64,000 nt of DNA, taken from contig JAYKKI010000007.1 in the NCBI GenBank assembly GCA_039881145.1, positions 42,012,001-42,076,000 on the forward strand, read 5' to 3'. The notes beneath the pieces are model-generated. The model saw nothing but the letters and a program-made list of their open reading frames with translations, was not told where the DNA came from and searched no databases. This DNA is from Druceiella hillmani. Its lineage: Eukaryota > Arthropoda > Insecta > Lepidoptera > Hepialidae. Both the position numbers and the translations under genes were made by a program. This document shows positions 39,827-52,500 of the stretch, in pieces (position 1 is the stretch's first letter; every line of letters starts with the position of its first letter).

Positions 39827-40874
39827 TTTGTTGTCAATTTCTAAGGAACTGTATTTAATGTAAAATCAGTGATCATTAAAATTAAATTCACAAGTCAACG
39901 TCTTTCTCATTTAGGTTAGAATAAGACAGTTATTGATTTGAATTAATTCTAGAAAAAAATTAATTTATCTAGGGGTAAAAAAACTGACGACAAGTTCAGT
40001 AGAAGCTGAGTAGTATTCTTTATTGCACCACGCATATTTTTTAGGTTTCAATAAATAATACAAATCATATATCCTATTTGTGATTTGGGTTGCCTTTCGT
40101 TATTTGAAATTCTTCCGAGTTTTAACAATATGTGGCCTATGTCTTTTGGTAGGTGAGGTGAGTGCAGCTATAAGTGTCCTGACAATGTACATTTTTCTGG
40201 TGCTAACTGTTCCTTAAAAACTTTAAACAGCAACTCATCAACAAAATTTTTATCAGGTCTAGTTTGGAACATTTATTTGACGTCTCTACTTGTTCTGTCA
40301 ACATGGGGCTTTGTTTTCACTGCTGATTATGAATTTACAAATGATCATGAATGAAAAGATTACATTCTAAAGTTAAAATTATATGGACAGTTTCAAATAG
40401 AAATATTTTTATCTAATTATTGCCATATCTTTTCAGGTTACTTAGTTTCCAGGAAGTGCAACTAATAAAGAAAACAAACTTAACACTTAAAACTTTAATG
40501 GAACAAAATATGACTTTTTATGCTTAACAACATTTCACTTATCTATAATTAAATATAAAATGAAGATTAGTAGACAAAATTATAACTAAATCGAATTTCT
40601 GTTTTAAAAAAAGTAACGAAAAGAATAGTTTTCAAAATTTTAACGAATCACCTGTTTTTTATATTTTGAAAGATAATAAACCTATTGAAAAATATCATAA
40701 TGCAATTTCCTAGTTTCAGTTATTTACTCCTATTTACTCAAGAAATCATCTATCATTATTTTTAAATAAGATTTTAAATCCCTTCTATGTAGGTTTCAAA
40801 AAAATACCCCACATCTAGCAAAATTGGGATAACAGCCAGCTGTTAAACAAGTTTCATTCATATAAATAAAAAAT

Positions 40875-40897
40875 AATACCAAATTGAATTTGGTATT
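40875..40897. repeat. Hairpin, 11-bp arms, 1-nt loop
   Basis: AATACCAAATT at 40875-40885 and its exact reverse complement at 40887-40897. Confidence 0.85.
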
Positions 40898-41047
40898 CTA
40901 ATAAAAGAATTATTAGTACATCTTTCTACTGCCACTTACTAAATATAAATGAGATTAAGAACTATGTTCTTCTATTTATAAATTTTGTTTAAAAATAAAT
41001 ATACCTTTTTTTTTCCCACACACATGCGAGATAATTTTCACTTATGG

Positions 41048-41079
41048 CTAAATAGCATCAAATGAATCATGCTATTTAG
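41048..41079. repeat. Hairpin, 11-bp arms, 10-nt loop
   Basis: CTAAATAGCAT at 41048-41058 and its reverse complement at 41069-41079, intergenic, downstream of the innexin. Confidence 0.8.
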
Positions 41080-41813
41080 AAAAAGACATCACCTACTTGT
41101 GTGTGATTTAAATTATATAAAGTCACTTATCTAATAGTTTTATTAATAAATCACTATTAACTTAACTACTTTGCTGTGATTAATAAATATGCTCCTCATA
41201 ACGAAATGGCGACATTTTGTGTTATGATGTGTATACTCATTTTACAGAAAAAAGTATTTGCTATTTGAATAAATGCTAATATGTAGTAAAGTTATTACTT
41301 TTATAAAAGAAATTAAACAATCTTTCGAAAACAACTTAATTCAATATATATAAGAGCTTCGCATAATTTGCTTTTGACGAGTACACTTGTCATCGCTTCG
41401 CTTTTCGAAGAGGTCACCTCAGAGAACCAGTTAAATACCAATTTATATGGAATACTATCAACATTTATCTTTTAATATAATCACATCAGTCTTAAGATAT
41501 TTTTAAATTGAAATTACTTCCCTTTACGAAACAAATACGAAAAAATAAGTCTGCATCAAATATTTTGAAACTTTGCTTAATAAATATAAACATATCTATA
41601 GAATTCTTATCCGTATCAAGTGTACTTTAAAGAATATTGTTTTTGTAAATATCACTCAAATATCCATAATCACAAGATAGTAAACAACTTATGTTTTTTG
41701 GTTTATGACAAAGTTATGGTGTTTGCCACATTTTACTTATGATAAATTGTAATAATAATCACAGTTTCCTTAGAATTCACATTAATTACATCTATTGAAT
41801 AAAATATAACTAC

Positions 41814-43526
41814 TTAAATCATCACAGGTTTCCTATCGATCTCTTTACCCAATTCCACAACTAAATCTTTAAAAACTATAGGGTTTACAGTTTTGCCTAG
41901 TTGGTGTAAAATAAACCAATCTCCAATATTAAAATGTTTAGTAATTGTATTGATGTGATACTTTGGAATGTATCTTACTTGTCCCATTAATAAATATGTT
42001 CGGAAGGGTGGAATCATGAATAATAATAATCTATAAATAACGGAAGTAATAGAAGCACAAGCCAAGAACAACAACCAGAACCATAGTACAAGAAACACTT
42101 TTTCGTTGACAACATTCAGCGGTAGGATGCATAGCAAATCAAGTGGTTGAAGACCCCCTGAAGGGCCATATTGATGGTAGATGCATTTAGTCACTTTGGG
42201 AAAGTATTTAGCCATGGGATCATATTCCCTCTGACTTGAAGTTATACTGTAGAAAGAAGTAACTGCTGCACCGTAACCACGAAATCCACCGTCAAGAAAT
42301 ATATCCAGAAGGAATATTTGTGCAATCTGTGAAAGAATATAAATATTTCTATTACTACATGATTATAATACGTGATTTATAAGAAATTAATTTTTGATAA
42401 CACCTCTGTAGGAAAAAAGCAGTGAAATATTCAGAATAATATAATAATCTATTTTTTCTAAATATTTTGGAATTGATTATAGAAAAAATCTAAAAGTTTT
42501 GATATTTTTACGAATGTGTCAAATAAACAATGAGATTAATAAAATAACTGCTTTTTATGTATAGAAAGCTTTGCCAAGCTTTTCTCATATACAGTATGTA
42601 TCATCACTAAATAGTGTCACTTCAACCACTTGTGTAATTAATCATGTGTAATCTGGCAAAATGTTATTTTTTAAATCAGTCGCCTAGTTTATAAAATAAT
42701 TAAGGTTTAAATTTTGTACGAAATCATAATTATGTGTAAGGTAGCACCTTGTGTAAATAGCGCCATTTGTCAGCTTGGCAACATAGATATTGTAAATTGT
42801 CAAATGTCAATGTGAATGGTCATTTATATGTTAGAAAAAATTAGAAAAAAAAACATAGGTTTCGTTGTTAATTAACTCAGCCTACTTCACTTTTACAATG
42901 GTAATAACTAGTAAATAAACGAAATAAAGTAAACAGATGTGCTTTTAATTCTATTCATTTACTTCCTTTTCTCATTTATTTATTTACTAAAAAAGTACGC
43001 TGTTTACGATTTTCGTGACATTCATATATGAAAATCAGTTTGTGCGCGCATACCCAATATTTAAAATGCAAATTATTTTGTTTTAGAATGTATTTCTGCA
43101 CTTGCCTAAATTTTATCCTAAGGGTTTCGCCAGCATTATTATTGCATTTGGCATATACTAATGGCTAAATATTCGCTAATATTAAAAATGACATATTCAC
43201 TAATTTCACTTATTAAAAAATTGAACATAAACACAAATCTACATTTTAAAAACAATAAATATTTCTTCAAAAAGATTTAAACATTCTGATTGGTTTAAAT
43301 GACGTTATTAAATGATAGAATAAACTATGTAGATTTATTTTGAAATCGTAATTAAAATTCGCCTAATATTGTTACTAAGAAACAAATAATAATTTATCTA
43401 AATGGTAATTGAAACAATATTGTATTAATAGTTATTTAAATAAGTTTATTTTAAAGATATTTGGGTGAAATATGGATGTTAAAAATTTTCAAATGGCAAT
43501 TTTTATTTACTAATTGACACACCCAC

Positions 43527-43562
<36 letters not shown>

Positions 43563-46500
43563 TATTTAGGGGATGCAAAAAAGGAGGCAAATTTACATAA
43601 AAACAGACTTATTCGTATTGTATGATCTTATAATAATTATTTTAAGTAAGAATTTTGAATATAAAAAAAATTAAACATAATGAAAAAAACAAATTAGAGG
43701 CAGTAATCTCAGTACCTTAATTGTAAGGAGTTTTTACCTATTATAATAAAAATTGAATATCGCACTAAAGATTGATTTTATCGTTAATGGGTGACACAGC
43801 CAGTATTTACTGTTACTTCCTCTGCGGTAAAAACTGCCTGGATCCGTCTGAGTATACTTTTTATTAATCGTCAATAAAATTTTATGGCATTAGGTTCCAT
43901 TCTTCCGTCAATGTAGTTTTGAGTTTGAATCTGCTGGTGCCGGATTTCTTTTTTAATTTGTTTTTCCAGCTTATTCCAAAGATGTTCCTATCAGATTAAG
44001 GTCTAGTAAGCGTGCTGGCTACCCCAGAACTTCAATACTGATTTCGGTAAGATACTCCGAAATTACTGTTGCCGTGTAAGGTTGAGTATTATCATGCATT
44101 AAAAGAACATTATCTTCAATGTATAGGACAAAAGGCACCACAATCTGCTGGAAAATGTCTGTTACGTATTTTGCCGCAGTCAGGCACCCGTTTTCTCTGT
44201 TCATGCTCCTAAGTAAATACCCCAGTTTCTGTGCAAACGAGTAAAGTTGAATCAAGCTACTTAATGACCTGCGGTGAGTAAAAGGTCCTCGGGCGTATAA
44301 GTATGCCCCTATTCCAGCCACCTCAAGCCTTCTTCTAATGATTTTAGTGCTAACTGTCACTTGTTGAACTTCCTGAAGCTTGTTTCTTACCTTGGAAGGA
44401 GTCGAAGTGTGGTTTCTTAAGACACTAGTTACAATAAATTTGTCGTTTTTCTTTGCTGTTACGTTTTTGAGACCTTGCCCTTTATAAAATCACAGACTTG
44501 GTAACACGTAATGTTTGAACCACTTCATAATATAAATCATTTTCAATTAAAGTTACAGCTTTCGACACTTGAGCAATATTGAGATCTGGTATTATCACTC
44601 AAATTGATTAAACAGTGTTCCCTTAATAAAATGACAACAAATTTGTGAGAAAAACAACAAAAATAAAGTGTTTGTAGCAAAATATCTTGCGCTACTCAAT
44701 ATAAAGTATTGTATGCAATAAAGAAATTAACAGACAACAAAAAAAAGTGAAATTCGTAAATTAAAATCCTTTTTTTATTCAAATTACGTATTATGGTATA
44801 GAAGCTATTCAGCTTATATACATGTATATACACATATAAAATTTATATTATACGAGGGGACGTTTTTAAGTGCGCAGAATGGAAAGGTAGGCATTAGTAA
44901 AGGTGATTAACGGAATGATAGCTAGTTAAGTAACTCATTATTAGTGTAAATACCAAGTTTTATCATAATCAGATCATTAGTCTTTGAACTATCGTCGAAC
45001 AAACAACTCAATCTGGACGAAAGTCTGAACTATGGAAAAAATTGAGTACTTCACCGTTATAAAGCTCCTTACGAGGACTCTTGCCCGGGTAAAACCATGG
45101 TTTACAAGTGGCATAGTCTCTTTAAACAGGGTAGAGACTCACTTGAAGATGAACCACGCCCCGGTCGGCTGATCGAAATGACTACTCCGGAAATTATTGA
45201 AAAAGTTAAAAAATTAGTATTGGAAGATGCCAGACTAAAGAAGAAACAGCTTGCAGAGATGGTTGAAGCATCGGATACAACAATTTTTAAAATTCTCCAT
45301 GATCATCTTGGCATGACAAAGGTCAGCGCTAGTTGGGTGCCAAGAATGCTCACACAGCTTCAAAAACAATGCCGCGTGGAGTGTTCTTGCTCGTTTTTGG
45401 ACCTATGTAGTGAAGACAAGGTTGGACTATTGACTAGAATTGTTACTGGAGACGAAACTTGGGTTCATCAGTATGAATACGAGTCCAAACAAGACTCAAT
45501 GGAGTGGCACAAAAAAGGCACATCACCACCCAAGAAGTTTAAGGTGTCACAGTCGGCTCGAAAAATCATGGCGACCATCTTTCGGAATTCAGAATGGATC
45601 CTGTTGACGGATTATAACGATAAAGGTGTTCCCATAACCGAAGAATACTATGCGTCAATTCTAGAGAGGTTGAAAGAAGCAATCAAAGAAAAAAGGGGAA
45701 AACTTGCCCAAGGTGGGCTTCGATACTTTGGAACACCCACCCTACAGTCCTGACCTGGCTCCCAGTGATTATTATTTGTTCTTAACCTTAAAAAAGAACT
45801 TTGTGGAAAGAAGTTTTCAAGTGATGAAGAAGTGAAGGATGCAATTTCAATTTATTTTTCGGGCAAAGACGAAACATTTTTTATGAAGGTATACATAAGC
45901 TAATTGAAAGATCTGAAAAATGCATTAGGGTAGCAGGGGAATATATTGAAAGAGAAAAATAATTTTGTGTTTTTCTTCTCACTCCCTATCCTCCATTCCG
46001 CGAACTTAAAAACGCCCCCTCGCATATGTATATCCATATCGAAAAACCAGAATTTAAACTAGCTTATACTTGTTCCATTCCAAAAGAATGAGAGAGTTTT
46101 GCACGAATAACTTATAATAGAGTGAATATGTTCATATAATCTGATAACTTAGATTAAATCTTTCAAATAATTTACAAATATAATGTCTAAAGAAATTAGA
46201 AAATAATTAAGTTTAGGAAAAATGTGGATATCACTTTTTTTTTTCAAATGATATACAAAAAAAATTAAAGGTGCATTTGCAATTATTTTATAAAATAATA
46301 ATAAAAAGAAATTTGCTCACAATAAATGAACTCCATTTTTCGTATCGCTAAAGTTTTTTTTCACTATATTCACTTTATAATTAGATACTACACAGTTAAG
46401 AATATATAAATAGAAGTGTTAATAATGCATGTAAGAGAAACATAAGAATTTATAAATATTTTACAAACATTCTCTTTTAAATCTTTTCCTTTAGGAGAGG

Positions 46501-49500
46501 GTAATGCTTTGAACATGCAGAACAGACGGACATTAGCAAAATGGCAAAAAATGTACACACATATTTAGAGGAGTAGATGATAGGAAAGAAGACCGAAGAT
46601 TGAGTAAAGTTTTGTTAGATTAGTTTCACTATAAGAAATTTAACAAAACATTAACATTAGCTTCTCGTTAGCAACTTGATAAGTTTTGTTAGATTAGTTT
46701 CACGATAAGAAATTTAACAAAACATTAACATTAGCTTCTCGTTAGCAACTTGATAAGTAACAGACTAGTTGCAATTAAAATCTATATCTTGATGGAAGAA
46801 GCATTGATCATACCTTTTTTTTACCTTATTTCATTACGATTTTATTAACACATCATTGTTGGGGAAAGTTTTATTAAACCTTTATACGTGTATCTGTTAT
46901 GTAGGTTTACCCCCAATAATTTGTAGTAGAACTAAAATTTTATTTACGTAAATTACTTTATCCATATAAAGTAATTAATTCATTTATATTCTGGAATGTA
47001 TTTATTTAATAAAGTTATTAATAAAATAAATACATTCCTTATTAAAAATTACCCAATTGCATAAAATAATATAAAATAATGTTATACTCACAACGTTGAC
47101 ACAGTTAAGAATTTCACAGAAAGCGTAGCGGAATGCGTAAAAATTGTGCATATACATATTACTGCTGAGGTAGTTTACCAGTGAATTTTTTCGTTCCTCT
47201 GTCCAGGCGTCAGGTACAATTGGCCCAACTGTAGTATGTATAAACATGTATGTCAATATTATGAAATTATAATTATGTCCATGGGATTTATTGTAACCCA
47301 TTAGCCATACTAAGAATAAAAGATATACAGCATCTTTACTAAGTCGGGAATAAGGAGATGTTAGATTAAAAAATGAATTTTCTGCAAAATGTTAAAATAC
47401 ATTTTCTTTTTTGTAAAAAAGTAAAGTGCCAAATTAACCACAAAAATATTACACAAGGTCCTGTTAGGAAGAGAAAATAACATTTTCTTACAAGTGACAA
47501 TTTTTAAACAAAGTATAGACCTTTCAACTATGGAAGATGGACAGTATCAAAATAAGTGTGATCAGTTTGTCACTACATTATGTTTAGAACATTCAGTACA
47601 GTAAGTAGGCAAGAAGCAAGTCGAAGAAAGGAGCACTTCATTTTATAAGGGGTCTTAGGTTCAGGAAATAAAATTAATTCTGCACAGATGAAACGTGATT
47701 TTAAAGTTTAAATTATGACGATCTTTAAAAAAAATTTCGTTTCTGGCAAATTTTCTCTATTAGGGAATGAATGCCATAAAATAAATATAAGATCATGGTC
47801 ATATAGATTTAGCACCGCCTAGTGCAATGTTTTAACTTTCAATTGTTCTACTTCACCTGTGTATTCATAAGTTTTACGCTGTCAGATATCACTGAGCAAC
47901 ATTTTCCATGATTCAAACATATGTATATTTGAAAGAATTGAATTTATGCATATAATTATATGCATACAATAAACATTTCATTACTAATTTGTAGAATTTT
48001 ATAAAAACTTAGTAGATTGTCGAGATGTAGTACCACCTCATATCATTTAGTACAATTTTCAAATGATTTACTTTACCATTAAATTTTTTTATTTTTATGC
48101 TGTCAGAAATCTTTGAGAACCATTTTCAATAATTCATACACATTTATTTAATTTTTCATACACTGGTACACAAAAATGACACTAAAAGACAAGACAAAAA
48201 AACAACTAATTCGTGCAGTTAATTTTTAAGTTTTGAGCACAGGTCACCTATACCATGCCAGTAACCACCTTTTCTCAATGTTTTGTAAAGGCCCTAAAAC
48301 ATCCAAAGTGAAACTTCTTTGGGCGAGGTGAGAGTGTTTTGTGAAGGTTGCAACGTCTTTCATGGAGCGTTTTTACAATGTTTGTGATGTCATAATGTCA
48401 TGAATCTATCGCAGCAAGGAAGGAAAATAGGTACTTAGTTAACAAATGAGAGAGATAGACGAACACGATGGAAAAGGGAAGTGTACGCATGCACGAAAAC
48501 AAACAAAAATGGTGCGCACTCTGTTGATAGCAGTTTCAGCTGTTTTGTACATCCTGTGTCAATTATCAAGTCAATTATCAAAATTTTGCACGACAACAAA
48601 TAAAAATGGCACTACTAATGCTATCAGCTGTTTTGTATGTTACGTCTGTCAAAACTACACTCAAAATTTTGTTCATTTATTTATAATTGCGATTAATTTA
48701 GTACTAATTTTGCATGCATATCATCAGTTCAAGACTAACAACATATGTACTTAATTTATTTATAAATCCGCAATGAACCTGCATATATAGTTGTCACAAA
48801 TATAATTTCAACAGGAGCCACAGTAATTTACAAGTTTATAATTATGACATGTTATTATATGTATTGCAGGAAACAGATGTAATATCCATTTAATTTTATT
48901 ACATACACCGGAACATTTGCATTGTGTAACTTCATAAAATAATATGGATTTAATTTATTACCCTCACTAAAATACTTGTATATTGCGTAACTTTCGAAAG
49001 AATAATAAAAACTACACCGCTACCCTACAATAAACTTAATAATAAGCAGTGAGAAAACCCACACAAACCCGGCTTCGGCTATTATTTTTTGTAATACATA
49101 AATGCTGTCGGATATTCCTAAGAGTTAATATTTGCTAATAGCCCACCTCAAGATGTTGTAATACAACAAAACATAGGTTGTGGTAAAGAACTTAAAGAAA
49201 GTAGAAATAATATTTTTTAATTGTGAATAATGAATTTCTACAAAATTGACACCAAATATATTCAATATTTATTATTATTATATATAATGAAATGCTTCCA
49301 CATGTGATAATCTTCTGGCTTATCCATTTACTTTTTTATTGTCTATTTCCATTTTCTACTTTTCATTAAGCTGCAATTTTCAGTGACTTTGTCCGACGTA
49401 ATCAATAAACCTTGATTCACAATCACAGTTAAACCAAAAAAATTCTTTCCATAATTTTCTTGGTAGTTTATGTTATAAAAATTTCTTGCTCTAGTAAAGC

Positions 49501-52500
49501 AACTGTGAGGTTGAGCCATTAGCGTGTCGGGCTGACACACTGCTTGTTTTGAGTTCATACCCTATATTTCCTTATTACAGAACATATTCATCATAAATCT
49601 ATTACATTGTATATCAACATTAACAGTTTTTGTTCAGCCTTGCTGCGGGGCCTATATAGGTAGGTTTATATAATACAAAATAACTTTATGAAAGACCAAA
49701 AATTTAGAGAACAATGTTGGAAAATTACAAGTCAGTGTGCCTTGTGGTTTTAAATCACCATTACGTTGATAAGTGTGGCAAGCAAGTGTTGTATATACGT
49801 GGTACGCTGTATGTGTATGCCCACATACAGTAATCAAAAAAATATAATTGATCTCCTGAATCTACATGCCTTTGGAAAAGAAGAGTGTCCCTTGTGAAAA
49901 TATAAATAAAGAATGTCACAAATAATTATACTATATATAAGTATAATATGTATTACATTTCTTCTCTTTCTAATATCTAGTCAAATGTTTTTCAGATTAT
50001 ACAAGTAGAATAAAAATTAGTATAGGTATGTCGATTTGAAATAAATATTTAATAATTTGTCGAAGATTTTGAGATGGGGTAAACATTATATTTTCCGCAG
50101 TCATTGACATACATATAATACTTTTTAAACTACTTGTACGAAATTACAAATGTAGATATATGTTTTCTTTTCAGAAAAATATTTCAATTATTATATTATT
50201 TTTGCTTAGTACATTATGCCGCTCATAATGCATTTTATTTTTGTCAGACTATTAAAATGCGTCATAATGAATCACTGTGAATGCACTATAATATATCTAA
50301 ATACAATCAAGGCTGCGTTTGCGGGTATTTGCGTAGGGTAATTCAGTATGATACGGCCTGTTTGATGAACCGACCAACCGAAAAATTTTACTATCTTTGC
50401 TCTAGAAAATGTGAGCTAAGATTGGTGAGTGATTGCTACTCAAACATGTACGTTACTGTACACATTTTTGTTATTGACTAAAAATTTAAATTTTATAACT
50501 AATATTTGTAAACTTCGAAGATTTAATTCACTTCAGATTTTTTTTAGTAAGTTGACAACTGCAACATCAAATATGATGTTGCAGTGTTAATATTTTTACG
50601 TTTTACTGTTTTTTCGTTGAATACAATAATTTATCAATAACATAACCTCAAATCGAATAACAAATTCATAAGTGATGCTAAATTTATATTCCAGATTATA
50701 CTTCCCAGATTATGCTTACATGTCTGGTAATCTTAAAAATGACAGAATTATTGGAGAGATTACAATGATCCTTGAGAATCCTACATCTGAACAGGTTCAA
50801 GAAGAACTACCAGCAACAGCGCCTTCAACATCCAAGATGTAATAATGATGCTCACAAAAAGACATGCCTTCAAAGTATCTGACTGACATGTGACTAGTTG
50901 TAGAACTGCTTACTAACTTTCAGAAACGGTCCAAACAAGTAGCAAAGGTAATAAAATCTCCACATTACATTAGTGAAAAAAAGGAAAGTAAAAATAACAA
51001 GATTATGAAGATAAAAATTAATATTAAAAAGCAAAAAATAAAATTAACAAAATTTGTCTATTAAGAATAATCTACGAAAATATAAATCAAAATAAGAGTA
51101 AAATACACAGGAAAATATTGTAGTACTAACACTTTTTTGAAAAGAAAATAATATGTCACAATGTTTGTTTAATTATCTATACGCCAAATATAATATATCT
51201 GTATATAATGCCATCAAATCTAGAAATATAGCAGCGTAAGCTGACACATTGTTGCTATCTCACTCTAATGCCTTATAACATTAACGCTCCAGACTGTTTC
51301 AGTGTCGAAATTTTACATTATTTTCACGAAATGTTTGAAATGCCTGCTAAATTCACCAAAAAAATGGAGGGTTGTCCATTTTTAATGTGTAAAAATTTCA
51401 CAATTCGTGTCAGTAAAATAATGGAGTAATACTTGTATATAAACTTTCTGAAGTTAATGTTTTGATTATGTATATAATTTTATAATACTCTGGGTATAAT
51501 ACAATGAATTTTATAAATTGTCGTCAGCTGATCGAATATATATTTGTGCCAATTATTTTGTAACTGTCAAATTCGATTGTTTATAAAAATTCTCTTGAAA
51601 TTGAATGAACTATAGATATATATACATTTACACCCTAAAGCCTACTCCATTACCATCAAATTGAAATTCCCATGTCTTCCTCTTGTTAAATATAATCAAA
51701 TATATTAATATAAAAAATTAGTACATTCAAAATTACTTGTAATTGTCCAATACATATTTTTATTTTCCACATTTGTATTAAGATAAAGAATTGCTTTGAA
51801 AAATTTTCAGATAGTAAAATATTTATTGTTCCTAATAAGTTTCAAGATACTTTAATACATAATGTAGATTTAGCTACACTAAACAATAAATTAAAATCGT
51901 CATGTCCATTGCTGATGATAATAAACTTCAATTTAATATGCTACATAATGTACGAAACACATTACTTACTATGTATCAATATTATAAATTATGTAGAATA
52001 TATATAAATTATTACCCAGATCTGCTGCCAATATTCGTAATCTGCCACCTTCCCAGATTTTCCACAAATAGCGAGGTAGATAAAACAAAGCTGCTTGCAA
52101 TAGGAAGACGAGACAAACCCACTGATAGTATAAATGGTGCATCTCATCGCCCGTGTCATGACTGGGACCCACTCCGGGAGATAAAATGTCTTTTCCTATT
52201 TTTCCTGAAATGAGTTTTACTATCTATTTAGCTTCCAGAATGAAAGAGTAGCCAAATTATATAATAAGTTAAACTACCAAAATAATGAGTAGAAAAATTG
52301 GCCTGGTGAAATATATAAAGACAAGGTACTGAAATGTTTTTTCATCAATCTATTGTATAGCTTTATTAAGCTATTATATCAATTTATATGCTGATTGTCA
52401 AATAAGGCAAAAAAGTGTTAAGGATCAAGCACTCTAGACAGTCAATACTATCACTTTATACTTAATTTTATCACAATTATGCATTTAGATGTAAACATAT

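Larger units (their letters stand above)
36953..41813. other. Intergenic DNA between BUD31 and the innexin 3' end
   Basis: AT-rich. No conserved gene seen. Open frames at 37478-37775, 38175-38654 and 39462-39689 are low-complexity without family resemblance. A short frame at 37513 (MTPKQKLKSKTFH) ends at a donor-like GTAAGT near 37555 but has no partner exon that I can find. The stretch includes the tandem segment at 38.75-39.35 kb, paired E-boxes at 39.8 kb, two short hairpins (40875, 41048) and the presumed 3' UTR of the innexin just below 41814. Confidence 0.5.
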
